The notes under the pieces were generated by a model that made no database searches, had not been told where the DNA came from, and worked only from the letters and a program-made list of their open reading frames with translations. Both the position numbers and the translations under genes were made by a program. Positions 1 through 13,600 of a stretch of DNA of 64,000 nucleotides are shown here, in pieces (within the stretch, counting starts at the first letter, position 1; every line of letters begins with the position of its first letter). The stretch is from Neodiprion pinetum (Eukaryota; Arthropoda; Insecta; Hymenoptera; Diprionidae). Where the stretch lies: positions 26,638,607 to 26,702,606 of the forward strand of contig NC_060235.2 of NCBI RefSeq assembly GCF_021155775.2. Direction: 5' to 3'.

Positions 1-361
1 TCGTCATTTATTGATCGTAATCATTTTTGGTGAGATGTCGTAAGATTAAATATTTAACAATAGGTACAAGAGTGATGAAAAAACGTCTTCTAGTGATTTT
101 CAAGGAAATGACTTCTGATTACAAATTTCACCGTAGATTGAAATCCAACTAATCTACTAAATTGTTTCACAATCTAGAAGCGATTTCAAGTAAATTATCG
201 ATTTCTCATCTTTTGTTTATAATCCTAGGATTTTCTGTTTTTCAATTCATAAACATATCTTCCTAGCTAGGAATACATAAATTTCACGAATATTCAATGT
301 AAAACTATCTTGTGTAGTAAAATGACCAAAAAATACCGATTTCTGAATAAACAACGTCCTT
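1..361 (+). repeat. Truncated copy of palindromic MITE-like repeat family
   Basis: This stretch aligns by eye with the element at 34238-34665 and the partial copies near 46.8, 49.6 and 51.5 kb. The shared landmarks are a core resembling GAATCTACTAAATT followed by GAAGCGATTTCAAG (about 148-190), a middle part with TTTGTTTATAATC, an ACTATCTTGTGTAGTAAAA block (about 303-322) and a terminal segment near 335-361 ending in CGTCCTTAAG. The left arm appears cut off by the window edge, since GAGATGTCGTAAG at 32-44 resembles the left arm of the complete copy. It has no coding capacity and is an old, diverged copy. Confidence 0.5.
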
Positions 362-2544
362 AAGAATCGAAAAGAATTTTTTTTCTACATAAGGGAAAGT
401 TTTTATTCTTTCTCAGTCAACTTGTCAGCCAGAAATTGAGAAACAGTTGTACGAAATTAGACAAAATACAATCACGAATTTTATATTTAATGTATATAAA
501 TTCGATAATTGGGATATGCTTTAGTGTTGAAGTTTCGAGGACGTTGACTCGTCGAAGAAGTTAACTAATTGCGGTGAACCTGGTACGGTTGCAGATTCGT
601 TTTTACGATATTGCGCCATTAAATTGTAGTAACGCCGCGACGAAATCGTGAGCGGTGACAATTGCCGGATGAGTTGGGCAAAAAAATTACCGTTCTACGA
701 GAAAGGCCAAAAAAATTTGGGGGAATCGTAAAATTCGCAGAAAAAGCAAATTGAGTCAACGATTGAAGCGAGGTTTTTCCACGTTCAGACTTGAATGGCG
801 AACCATGAGCAACATGCGCAACGTTTTAATCACGATAGTTCAAACACCTGCAAATTGTCGGCAACGACGAGTGAACCTAATTTTTTTTCACCAATTCTAA
901 TGCCAGCACGAAAATATACGTCGGACTTTGATTTTTCATTCAATTTTGAAAGTTTAATCAAAACTTTTCAAACTCTCTTGGAAATGATGTAATTTCTTAG
1001 ATACTCGATTCATCCACTGAGTGTCAACTAGGCGTGACAGACCAATTATTTTGAAGATTTCGTCATCGTCGATCTGTTACGCTATTACTGATTCGATTTT
1101 GACGATTGAAAAATCTTTTTGACATATCCAGTGTGATTTCTGTCAAATTTATTTTTCCGTCCGAGTTAAGATCTGACTTGCGCATAAAAGATAAAATAAT
1201 TGCAAAAATGTGTTTGCAATAAAGTTAAAAGACGTGCAGCGCAGTGCCCATGAAACGTACAATACCAACGACTAAACTACGGATTCACATCGCAGGGATT
1301 CGGCAGGAAATACGTGGTTAAATTTGGCACGCCATCGCGTATGTTTCGGGAAGCTTGTACCTACGCTTTTTTCGGCTGATAATACAGTTGCCAATAATAT
1401 CAATACGGACTCGTTTTTATCCGCTTTCTTCATACCAACTGCTAGTTCCTTGAACTACTATTTTGAACAATAGCTTCATCGGTTTTTTTTTTTCGAATAA
1501 CCTGATTACCGAATACCGAAGAGTATCATGTGTTCTGGATCTTGAGTCGTCAAAACGAGCCCAAATTTGGCTCTACTATATGAAACTGTTCTAACTAATG
1601 GGTTAATAATGAAAAATCAAATGACAAAAAATGGTGAAAAAATTTCAAGAAACTTCTGTAAGCTTGCTTTGAAGTTGTGAGAACCTCAAAGCAGTTCACG
1701 TACCCATTTCCATGGGGAAGGATATTCTCTGTCTACAATCTTGGTAAATTTCGAAATTTATTTATTCGGAGCTTGCCAAAATTCATAAAACTTTAACAGT
1801 AATTTCCTATAATAAAAAATGATCATCAAAATATTTTTACGAAATTTGATTATCATCCTTGTTGGGGTATCTTGACCACCTCAAAAAAGAATAAGTACCA
1901 CTGAAGCTAATAACACTGCACAACATTAAATTTAGCCTTTGTAATTAAATGAATCTTTTTTGTATAATTCGGTACAATAAATTTGATGGCGTCTCATTGA
2001 TCTTTAGATAGGAACGATGTAATAAAATATTGGAGATATAACAGAATATTTCACTTTTGTACATTTTAATTGGTGAACCGGTGTCTTTAACATCCTGACG
2101 TGATACATCATTTCAATTGCAATAGGAGGTAGATTATTTGAACGTGCGAAAAAGTATCGTGAAGAAAGTTTCGCTGTCTTTAGGGCAAGTTGAAAAATAG
2201 TTTCCTTTCCGCGGAGTTGTATTTCTTTGTCACGACTCAAACGTAGGAATAATCGATTCTGACCGACTGCTGAAAATAAACAAAATACGCTATTTCCGAA
2301 TGAATTACGTGCGCACGGGAAATAGCGAATCAAATTGAATCGGTGTATTTTACCACTAGTGAAGAAATGGTTTGTTATTTCTCAACGCGCACGTCATTCA
2401 TTGAAAGATTTTTAGTAGCCGGCCGAAAGCGGCTAATTTAACATTGTTATTGTAAAAAATATCGTGTGCAACTCGCGGGTAACGGCGCTTCTGAGTTCGT
2501 ACGATAACTTCGCACTCACTAAATATCGTCACTTTTTCCCACTC
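362..2544. other. Upstream non-coding stretch
   Basis: I see no supportable gene here. The short open frames (such as one at 795-992) lack homology I recognise and are not followed by convincing splice sites. The sequence is AT-rich with several A/T homopolymers. It lies upstream of the distal Hr3 first exon, so it is intergenic or contains undetected untranslated leader. Confidence 0.5.
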
Positions 2545-2960
2545 GTTGCACAACATAACATTTGAACAAAGTAGCGGAGCTCGGTCGATGGCGCCAAATT
2601 TCATCGGCGCGGTAAAAGCGCGAATAGCGAAGCGCCGACGTGCGCATGCGCGTCGGGGGTGGTTTCACGGGAGTTTCGAAGGCTCGGCGGGTTTCCGGGT
2701 GGAAGGCAGCGAACCCCGGATCGAAGCAAAGCGGGCTTTCGGCCGCAGGGCGCATGCACGGGAGTCTCGGGACTCGGAAAGCCCGTGTTACCCTCGATTG
2801 CTCGATGCACTCGAGGCCTCCCCACCACCCGTCCGTAAAACGATACACCCTCGACGTGACGTCACGACGACAACCCTCGGCGCATCCCTCGGCCGCGCAA
2901 GATAATATTCCATCTATAGATACCTACGCGCGGGGAAAGCGCTCGAATCGTTACACACCA
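2545..2960. other. CpG-rich block upstream of distal first exon
   Basis: This is a sharply GC- and CpG-richer stretch than its surroundings, with many CGC/GCG words such as GCGCATGCGCG at 2641-2651. Overlapping open frames occur in several frames on both strands, as expected when stops are rare because of composition, so I do not call them genes. Such a block about 5 kb upstream of the first exon could be a promoter or an old inserted element. I see no TATA box or clear initiator that decides this. Confidence 0.4.
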
Positions 2961-5900
2961 CATGCTTGTGTTTTGAGCGGCAATATTTGAGAATTTTCCA
3001 TGGTGTGTATGCATAAATGTGTAGGAGGAGTCGGCGGAAAGAGTGGGTGAATTTTGGGAATTTTTACATCGACATCCAATTTATTTCGTTAGAAAGGATG
3101 CAGATTCACCTTGATTCATGGCTTTCTTTATTTATTTTTCATCACAATCAATAGATAGGAAGCATTTTCATTGACAATAGTATCAACCATTTTTCTCGAC
3201 GGCATGTTTTGCGGTGTTCACGATGTACCAAAAGTGGCGCATACGATTCATTTCGAAGAGTCTAGCTCGATAACCATATCGAAAAAGACCTGGAGGCTTT
3301 TTGACACGCAGTTGGAACGAAATATTGTACACCGACATAACGAAATTTCCCCTTTACTTTTTTTTTTCTACAATAGAGTTCCAAATCGTGCCAACGAGGA
3401 TAAACTATCCTTAAATACTGAACTCAAATTAGACGTGAATTGGTTGAACCGTTTTTGAAAAATTTCAGGCACCTAAAATGTTTCACGTTATTGTCAATAA
3501 CTATGCTTGTTGTAAATTGATTTGAGTAAAAAAATATATCCCGATCTACATATAATTGAATAAAGTAAACCCAAATTGAATTGAATTGAAGTTGAATTGT
3601 GACGAAATTTTTGTAAATTAACATAATTAAAGCCACAAACGATCTGATAATGACAAAATTCAGAAATCAATTCTTGAAATCTAGAAATGAATTAGGAGTT
3701 TAGTTACCACCTGAACTGTAAAATGATGATTATTCCAGAAATTTTTCGAGTTTTAATCGTAATCGCGTCTGGTAAAGGCTTAAAGTATACATGGATACAT
3801 GTATATATATGTTACATGTACAGTGCACACGCAGCGTCTCGGAATGGGATTCACCGTTAGGTGGTTTTAAATATTTAATCGGTATGCGCGGTGCGCGGGT
3901 TTGTAATTCATGCCCGGGTAGGTACCAGCTTCAAATTATACTCATCCGACGCGTGTAACATGAACCTGATGAAAAAATTATTCGAAAACTTATTCAAAGT
4001 AATAATTATCCCTCTGCAGCTCGCGAGCCGCCTTAAAATCGGTAATATATATATTATATATATATATATGCAAAAATAATCGAGGCGTTACGATCATGCA
4101 AATTTTTTTAAATATTCCCCCTAACTGTAATCATCCGTATACCTATATTTCTGAAACAATAAATGTGTATCCACGCGAAAGATACCGAGTATGCGGAAAA
4201 GGATTTTCAATTTATCTACTGGTGGAAGAAAATGGTTCCTTCATATTGGGAAAACAAAATCCTGGATTAATTTGGATGAAATAAAAAGATCTCTGTCACG
4301 TGGCGCAGGCGAGAAAATCTTATTTATTGCGAACTAGCAGATTTTCTAACAGGTATAGAAGAAAAAAAAATATTTTCTTTCTCGTGTTAAAATGAAAATG
4401 GTTCAATTGTCAAAACCGTACAACAGGATTATTTTGGAATCAGGTACCTTCTAGGCTGAAAATAAGAATCCCATACATAGGAAGGATATTTTGATCAGCT
4501 AAACTATAGTTTAAACCATGTTCCAGTGTGAAAAACATATTCCCCTAATCCAAAGAAGTCTAATGTATTATACATAAATGCGTGCTCTGTTGAATCGATA
4601 CACGTGTCGACACGAATGACGCTCAATGCAGGCGACGAAAGTACAAGTAGCGGCGTCAAGTTTGTACTATTTTCTTAATTTCTTCCAAGCACCAACAATG
4701 AACTGGAATTCTAGGTTATTTTGCTTCTCTCGTCCCGTCAAATCGTTATAGACGGATTTTAACCAGAAATCTAATTGCCTTTTACATCGATTGTTTTATG
4801 AAATAATTTTTATTACAGAATTTGCAATTTATGGGGAATATTCTGTCAGTGGATTCGAATTGGCCGTCAAAGAATTTGTCCGGCGAGGGTTCGCTTTAGT
4901 GATAAGAAGTAGTTCGGGTATAATTTTAATCTCTCAAGGCATGAGCAAGTTATTTGCCCGTCAAAAAAAATTGATAGGAAAGTATTGAAAATTGTTTTTC
5001 TTGATTGATTTGGCAATGAAAAGTTGCCGTTGATTATTTTACAACGCTTTATAAATTCGTGGACAAAAAATATAGCGTAATTTGAAAAGGGCTGAACCAC
5101 CGTTGATGATAAAATTTGGCGCAAGTTTCGGAAAAAAATAATTTGCATACATTATTTGTGCGTGTCGGATAAAAAAGTGACAAGGTGCGAAGAGAGAAAA
5201 AGAAATGGAATGATAATATCGACGATTTGAAGCCCCTTCGAGCGAGCGGCTTGTGCCGAAGCACCGGCGAGGAGTGAGCTTTCAGATAACGCGGCAAAAA
5301 TTATCTGCAGGGTAGATGGATAGGATATTGAGTGTAAAATGGCCTCTGCCGGAGCAGGGCGCGCTAGCGGCATCCAGTGGCTGATATCCGAAGCTGGCCG
5401 AACGTTTTTTCACAAGTGCACCACCGAATCGAAACACCAGTTTCACCAACCCTCCGAATTCTCGATAATAAAAATTATTATAAACGTCAATATTGCGAGT
5501 GAGAGGTTTTGAAAATTATTAAAGAAAAAATTATAAGCGCACACAGCTGTGAGTTGAGTACTAAAGTGGTGGTAGATACCAGAGGAGCGTACTTGACATT
5601 CGATTGAATGACTGCGGTTCGCTTCGTTGAAATAATCGTAAATAAGAAGGATGGGTGAGAATTTTTTTGAATCATGGATAAATCGCGTTATCCTGATGCA
5701 GTTTAATGAGAGAAAATTACTTCAAGACGCGATGTGCTATCAACGTTGAATCAGTTTCACAGTTTTGTGCGATGTTTTGTGACATTTATTCGGTAAAGAC
5801 TGTAATTCGTGTTAAATTCATCATATTCGATGAATATCAGTTACTTAATTTTTCTAGATAAAAAAAAAAATAAAATAATATGATAATACAATAATATAAG

Positions 5901-6236
5901 AAAGCATTTAAATCAATCGCGAATAAATACTGCACACGTACATCGATATAATCGAGCTCGTTGTTAGAAATTTAACGGTCGAGGACAGTGCAAGATACTT
6001 AATTGCCATCGAAATGTGAGGGAATATTTCTTCAACAGCACGTGAATATTATACAAATTTATAACGCAGAAGTCTCCGTCATCGACTGAGGTTCGATATA
6101 ACGTCTTTTCCTTTCTCGATGATTACCTGACGACGAGAGAATAAATTCAAGTTACACGAAGCGGCAATAACGGCAATTAATCGCGTGGCAAAAATGTCTC
6201 GGTTGTAATGTTCGAGTCAACGATCAACACCTAGGA
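2961..6236. other. Non-coding stretch, nothing recognised
   Basis: The sequence is AT-rich with short TA-rich microsatellite-like runs (about 3795-3815 and 4044-4069) and poly-A tracts. Open frames are short, overlap on both strands and lack protein-like features I recognise. No RNA gene is seen. Confidence 0.5.
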
Positions 6237-6314
6237 ATGAATAAACAATGCGCGAGGTGTCGCCGTGATAAATCTGGCCCTAGTAACCTATTGACTTCTT
6301 TACGTTTACCCCAA

Positions 6315-6332
6315 CCTGGCCTGGCCTGGCCT
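6315..6332. repeat. Short CCTGG tandem repeat
   Basis: Just over three tandem units of CCTGG/CCTGGC. They lie inside a pyrimidine-rich patch that precedes an acceptor-plus-donor-like junction at 6365/6366. Confidence 0.6.
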
Positions 6333-6365
6333 AGCTTCACCTCGCGTAGCTGCTCGCTCTTGCAG

Positions 6366-7470
6366 GTATGTGCGAACTCCGAATCGTCGATGAAAAAACT
6401 GGAATTCAACGAGCAAGATGCGCACTGCGCCGTATACTTGTTTCTGTTAATTAACACCTAATTAATGCAAATTGCGAAGTAAAAGAAGAAGAAGAAAAGG
6501 AAGACAAGCAGCCGTAACTGAAATAACACTAAATGAGGAATTAATGTGTTGGGAATTTGAGAGACAAGAAGGAAGAGGAAAGAGAGGAAGAAACCATTCG
6601 ACTGGATCGATTTTAATTAAGACTTAAGGTGTTTCAGCTGCCTACCGCGTTATAATATTCCTGCGGAAGCTGCAGATGGCGATTTTAATTTAAATACGAG
6701 TGTAATTGAAAAATCTAATTTACCCTGGCGAATGCTTGAACTTTCGAAGAGAAGACTGAAACTCTAGGACTGAATTCTACCATGAACGACATGGCCTTAA
6801 AGTTCAATCCCTATTTAAGTAGCTGTTGAAGGTTATCCACTCAACGAACGGACAAAAAAAAAACTATAGTTTCAAATGCCACGTAGAATAATACACTGTT
6901 AAAGCCACCGGAGCAGATATATAGGTGCACATACACACAGCACGTGTTTACGTTGTAGCTGCAATTTGAAATTGAATTTAGTCCGATTAACCATAAACAA
7001 TATATAACGACATTATAGAAGAGTCGAAGTATCATACGATAAAATAAATGCTAAATTCTTCGTAAAAATAAAATCGTAAATAAATATAGATACAGAAATC
7101 GATTGATTGATTAATTAATTGATTAGTTAGTAATAATGACCTCGAAACACTGTAGTTCAATTTTCACTTTTTATCGCTAATTATTAAATATACCGCGTAA
7201 TTCTAAGAATATAATCTAGAAGAGAAGAATTTCCACCGAATAATTAACTGAATAATAATTTTTGCAATAAAAAGTCAAATCGATTTGACCCAACTTTCAA
7301 GTCATTCGCCGTGAGGAGTTGTACGAATTTCAACTAAACACACCGCGTCAAACTTTCAGTGACCAAAATTACGCCATGAGAATTTTCAAGTAATCGAAAA
7401 ATGGCGAGATTATGTACTGACCGAAAGTAAGGAAGTAAAAAAATATTGAAAATAATCGCGAGTAAACAAA
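6366..7470 (+). other. Putative 5' flank and leader of distal Hr3 exon
   Basis: This sequence runs up to the ATG at 7471. An initiator-like TCAGTG sits at 7356-7361, which would give a leader of about 110 bases, but no TATA box is seen at the right distance. If the leader is that long it contains two very short upstream reading frames: ATG at 7376 with five codons and ATG at 7401 with nine codons. The transcription start and any upstream non-coding exon cannot be fixed from sequence alone. Confidence 0.3.
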
Positions 7471-7675
7471 ATGGCTGAAGTCGCCGGAAGCCCCGCTTCT
7501 GCATCGGCGGCTGAAACTCCTCAACAACCTCGAATTCAGCAGCAGCAGCAGCAGCAGCAGCAAAGTCGACAACAAACCCAGCAAACTCAGCCTACACAAC
7601 AGACTCAACAGCCCCAGCATCCGACCTCAGACATTAGTAGCTCCCAGCTTACTTCACCGCCGATTACAGGAACAG
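7471..7675 (+). CDS. Hr3: Distal alternative first coding exon of nuclear receptor HR3 (Q-rich N-terminus)
   Basis: The exon starts at an ATG in a good insect context (ACAAAATGG) and encodes 68 codons plus one base, ending at a GT donor (AACAG|GTACTT). The peptide starts MAEVAGSPASASAAETP, has nine consecutive glutamines followed by Q/T/P-rich sequence, and ends SSSQLTSPPITGT. It has no domain of its own and looks like a disordered activation-type (A/B) region. The donor is in phase 1, the same as the recognised HR3 first exon at 56178-56334, on the same strand, so both could join one common zinc-finger exon. HR3 is an ecdysone-induced nuclear receptor of the ROR group, acting in the nucleus. 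The Q-rich character is seen directly; membership in Hr3 is inferred from phase, strand and position. It could instead be the first exon of an unrelated neighbouring gene. Confidence 0.6.
7537..7563 (+). repeat. CAG/CAA trinucleotide repeat (polyQ)
   Basis: Eight CAG codons followed by one CAA encode nine glutamines within the distal first exon. Nearly pure CAG suggests recent or ongoing length change. Confidence 0.9.
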
Positions 7676-10600
7676 GTACTTAATTATTACAGGCTATCGA
7701 AAAATCAACTACGCGCAGTGCCAATTGACCGAGAGAAATTTACAGTCCTTAACTGTTTTTCACGATTTTACCGTAAACGAAAAATATCGCTTTCGGTACG
7801 AAATGATTGGCGAAAATATAACAAAGGAAATTTTTTCTGTTAGTGGTTCAACATTTCTCAAACTGATTTCAAGCTATCGGTCATCGGCGTTTTACGATAG
7901 TTACTGCAATGTCGAAATGATTTGCAAATTATTATTATTCAACGGAATGATTGTGGACTCGATTTCAATCCTCGGGGTCTCCGACTCTGGAGACAAAAGC
8001 ATCTTGTGATGAGAAGGCAAGTTCTGATTTTCGAAGTGTCACACTTTGAAACGAATAATTTTTTTAATCAGCTATTTCTATCGTCAAAGTCATTTTGTTC
8101 TTAATTAGCAATTCGCTCATTTCTATCGTACAACAACCATCGGTATTCGACAATTGATAACCTGTTACGATGTATACAGAGACTGGGTCGCCGGTTCGAA
8201 CGTTGATACTTTTCACTAGTTCGAGAGATCGAGTATTTAAAATGAATATCTACAACGTGACCGCAAAACTGTATTCTTCGCATTTTGCGGTAAGAGCCGA
8301 TGTCAATTCGAAGTACTCTGTATGACGGTCACTTTCGAGGAACGATAATTTCATCTTCCACATGCTCCTGCAATATTTTCTGCCTACCTGTATACGTCTA
8401 GGTAAAGTTTCTTCAATTTACGTAATAGTTATTACCGTTGACGGATAAGAATCAAGTGTAATTAATCCATTTAAATCAAATGAATATCCTAAACATCCTC
8501 CGTGCGGTAATTTTATTCTTTAAAAACAATTTTTGTCTTGTCAGATTCATCTCGGTTCTTCGTTTCTGGCATTATTTGAAGTAAGAGTGTATTAATATTG
8601 TGTCAGGATAGCACACGAACGTCTAATCGTACTTATCGGTTATAAAAATTTCATTCAAAGCAGTATCGGGGAAACGATGAGGAGTGATCAAGAGATTTTC
8701 TATAGCTGGCAATGGGTCAAAAATTTTCACACCAAGTAACAGAAATATCTTTAAATAATTGTAAGTGTAGGTACATACAGAAAAATGGAATACCAAAAAC
8801 AACTTACTATTGTCTGAACATATTAAAAAGTTTGTCCACTACACATTAACGTACAGTTGAAATATCCGTTTCGTTAGAAAAATTTAGTTTAATTAGTCTG
8901 AAATAAAAAACAAAAAATTTAGTGACCCCGGTAGTCCATTTTTCCGCACGTTGTACAAAGAAAGCGTAGAAATTTTCGTGGCAAAAAATAATTTCCCAAG
9001 GGACATTGAATGATCAGATAATTTTGCCCGTGGAAAGTCGTTGGAGAGATTGTAAAAATTTAACCAGGTCACATCGATGCGTTACGCAAAGTCTTCGTCC
9101 AGACGTTGGTGCGAAAAGTAAGCTAAACGCGGACTGGAATGAAAATTAGTAGCGATTGTTCGAAGAGCTACGTGGGGGCAAGATGCAACTCATAATTTCA
9201 TCGGCGATGCACGGTTTGTAAACAAGAACATACACACACGAGGAGGTAGGAGAGCTACTCCCGCAAGTGTGGGTTGCCGGCTAGCGGATCTGTCGGTCAA
9301 GTAACGGAGTAAAATCGGTCCCGCTAGCGCGCGAAGGCCTGGCGTGACGTGTTGTGCCGATAACCGTTAGTTTAGTTGTATTTACAGCGAGCCACGTGAC
9401 GACGTCGCGACTCAGGAATCGCCAATCGCGGGATCCTCGCTTAATACATAGGTATACAACGTACATGCACGCGGAGAAGTTTATCGCACGAGGGCGATCG
9501 GCGCTGTTATTGTGCCTATGTACGTACCTGCAGCAGCAACCAGCGACGGCGCTAATGATGAGAATTTAAAAGTTTACAAGTTCCGTTGCGAACGGGGAAA
9601 GACGATTGGAGAAATGCGCTGTTAGCTCCTAGACGGTTATTCGAGTTTCTTATACTCTCTCCCACCGGGGAAGGATAACAAACGCGATCCCGACGACAAA
9701 AGACGTCGGACCTGTGTTGCGCCTTATAATACGTATTGTAGGTACCTCTGCGTAGCCTTCGCGAGGGATTTTACCGTTGAATGAGTCACGCGTGAACTAC
9801 CCACCTACGTATAGGGGTATAGTAGAATGAAAATCAATGAAACTATAGGCGCTACACCGAGTTGTAATGGCTGTCGCGAGATACGAGAGACGATTTTAAT
9901 TAATTATCGTTACATTCGGGCGAAAACGGGCGTGAGAATCGATTCCGCACAACGAACTAATCCACCCACTGAGCATATTTCTACCACAACGTACGACGGT
10001 TGATTGGGAGGTGAAGATAACTGGTGGTTGAAGTCACCGCGATCACGAATCGTCGAATGAGTCGTAAAACTGAATTCCTGACTATTCTTCTGATAGAACG
10101 AACGTGGGATTCTCCTCGTTTTTACGAAATTGACGGCTTTTTAGTCGCTCATTTCGTAGCAGCTCTCAAGGCGAATTCAACGACTCCTTGTTGCTTGGTT
10201 TTGAACAATCCAATCGCGAGATATCTCGATTTGAAGTATCTACAACGGTAGTGGAAATCGCACGTCGCTGTGGCGCATGCGCAGACGCGTTTAAACTCGC
10301 GCGAATTGTAATCTTGTACCGGCATATATGTCACGATCTATTCATACAAATAAGTCCGGCTAGGGCTCGTTGGATTCGTTCCGAAGTCAGGTATAACACT
10401 GACTGTGGAAAGACCTACCGCTCCGTAAAAACGTTAATCTGCTAAATCGGTTTTCGCCACATTATCTCACTCTGACGCGAAGACTGTGCAATATTTTTTA
10501 TCCTAACAATATCTCAACAAAGTCGCATGTGAATTTCAACTTTTTGTGCAGTGTCTGAGTACCGCATAGAAGCTCGTGTGTACAACGCATCATCTGTCCG

Positions 10601-13600
10601 TTTATACGGGAAGATGCGTTTCAGGATTGCGGTAAAACCTAACACAAAGTATGTAGTCACGGTACCGCTATTTATTCATGTATGCCTTCTCAGCGGCGTG
10701 AATTCGTACGGTGAAATTTACCGTCATTCATGGAACCGTTGAAAGTCGTGTGTGACGAAACACGGGTTCATAAGCTAATACATTCACTTGTAATTCCATC
10801 GCGTATGATACAATGATCAAGCTCCCATGGCTCTGTGAACACGAGTGTATGTCTAACTACGCCTTGCACGTGTAGCCGGTATACCCATAGACGAAAAACC
10901 TCTGCGTCGATAATGTCATATTATTATACATTTTAAGGCTTCACTCAATACATCTAATGCTCTCAAAAGCTCGAATGACAAGCATCGAGAAACCATTTTT
11001 TTCTCTTTACTTGCTCGTAAAATGATAAAGCGTTTTAACGAGCTGTCGTACACATTTCCATCTGCACACTCGGCTTTTAACGATCGTGAGTATAATGAAA
11101 AGCATCGCGTAACTTATTTATTTAGTATACACGTGGTATAGCAATCAAAATAGTGTGATTTTCAACCGGGTGCATGGTGTATAATAATAGCGTTCACAAT
11201 TAGTGGAATTCCCCGGGACCCATCATCGAATTGGATCATTATGGAATAACGATCATTCTCATACCATTCGAACGAATCGCGCATGAAATTAGACTCACGT
11301 TTAACCACCGTTTTGCAACTCTCCCTGTCAATTAACGATTCAAAAAAATGTTCAAGTCAGGAAACGAATTCCTGAGTGCGCATCTTGAATCTTATTTTTT
11401 CATACTCGAAAATAGCAATGTACAAAATTGATGTACACGCATGTATCGCTGTATAAATTGACATAGATATCACGTTTACGAGCGTGTTACTTATATTTAT
11501 TTCACCAACTCACGGTTTATGCTTTTGAAGTTGACACTTGCGATTAAGAAGTGTCAGTTCACGATAAGCCGTGCAACGAGAGGCGCTTTATTTTCACAAC
11601 ACTACCGCCGCATTGCCAAGAAATCATAACGATTCGTTAAAAAAGTACACAAAGCAGCGACAGTAAAAACAAAAATCTCATCAGATTTCGGCGTGATGAA
11701 CAATCGTCGTACCTATAACGATTTAAGAAAAGTTTTCACTCTCTATGTTTAGTAAATGATGTTATTGAGGTCGGTGATAAGAAGTTGCTGCATAGTGAGA
11801 CTGGATATTGTAAATGAGACTCTATTAAATGATAAAAGGTAGTAAAAAGTAAAAGTCGTAAAGTGAGTACTGTTATTTGAAATCAAATCCACTATCCAAG
11901 TGATATTCCAGTCGATTTCAACCCTTGGTATCGGGTCTAACAGATTATATTGTCACGATATTAAGGCTAGTTTGGCTACAGAGTGGCCAAGCGTGTTCTT
12001 GGTGTGTGCGATGAAACGAAGCCCCGCTCACTCTCTCGCATACCAACACTGTGGTGCCCTGAAAATCGTGTAAAATTTTGTGTTGCGAATGTGAATCTAT
12101 ACCAAGGTTGTTGTATTTACAAATAGGTTTAAAAAAAAAAACTTCAAATTTTGCTCAATTAATTCAACTACGCGGATTCTCCTTTAGAGTCGAAGCTTGT
12201 TTTTTTGTTTTCAGTTTTTGCATTTACAAGTGTGAAGAAATTCATCAACATATAAATTAAAACCGTGAAGTCAATTCAAAACATTTAATTTGAAAATGTG
12301 TTCTGATTACAAATCAAAATGAAATCCAATAAATTATCTCGACATTCTCAAGTTTTCCATAAGCAAACTTCAGTATTTGATTTTTTATCCTTTTTTACTA
12401 CTCGAGCAGAATAACTTTTGTGGGTACCAGTCAAGTCACAGGAAGATGTTAAGTTCTTCGTATTCGGTATACTGTTCGAGTTTGTAGAATAATTGGATAC
12501 AAGTGAATTAATTGAAACTGTTAACCATTTCAATTGCTAAACACCCCGTACCATTCGATCAATTATTGACCTGCGTCACATTCATGACCTTATTATAGTG
12601 ACAATATATCACAGCTTGAGTATCGAATAGGTCGCCACTAATTCATTGTTTAAACTAAATCAGCATGTACAGGATTCCAAATGTAGACCGTTTATACATG
12701 CTTATACACACCATACAATAGATGACGAAAATGTTCTTTCTCCTCGAGTAAAAAAAAGCACTAACAATAAGAGGTAATATTAATTTTCAAAGAAATAAGA
12801 GAGGAATTGTCGCCGAACAATTTTCAGCAAAGAAATTTCAATTTTGTCGTTATCGATAATCTCGAATCTCTATTACGTACGTACGGTTTCAGGGAGCCTG
12901 AACCACTGTCGACGGAACTGATATTCGTTCGATCGTTGATAAAATGAGAAAATGACGAGAATAAGAGAGTAAAAGAACCGTGAAACGATAACTCCCCAAA
13001 GTTTTGGTAATAACTCCCTACTCGCGTGACATATATATCTCCATCCGTGCATCTCTATCCGTTATTTAGGCCAAGAGGTCGATGTCCGACAGCCTTGCAA
13101 GGACGGTCACGATGACGACGAACGGTTGCGTACCAATGTAAACCGGCAGATAACGCTGGTGTGACGAATAAAAAGCGCGGGAAAACTGCATTACCGACGG
13201 AGAGAATCTGGCGTGCATACCCGCTTCCACCCCACCGGCAAGAACGGTGCCCCGGCAAAGACGTTTCGCTATGTTACCGACGGCGGAACGGGCGCGAGAA
13301 CATTCGTATATTTAAAATGGAGGTGGAGCGCCGCCCAGCGCGATTCGCCAACGATTCGTGTTGTTCTGCTAGCCGAACGAGCCCGAGCCCCTCGGCCTGT
13401 GTGGGGTAATCGCTTGCGACACACGCTGATGAAGCAACGCTCACTCGGCGGTGTGTCGTAACAAGACATTGACTCGACGTTTACGACGACTACTGAATGA
13501 AAATGCTGTTTGCCTCGGAGAAATACACCGTTCTCAGCAGAGATGCGAAATTTGCAAATTGGCACCCAAGGGTGCATCGTGCGTATAGATGTACCGATTT

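Noticed and set aside
2519..2990. Four overlapping open frames in the CpG-rich block
   Set aside because: Frames are open on both strands at once with no start context, splice sites or recognisable domain. Base composition explains them.
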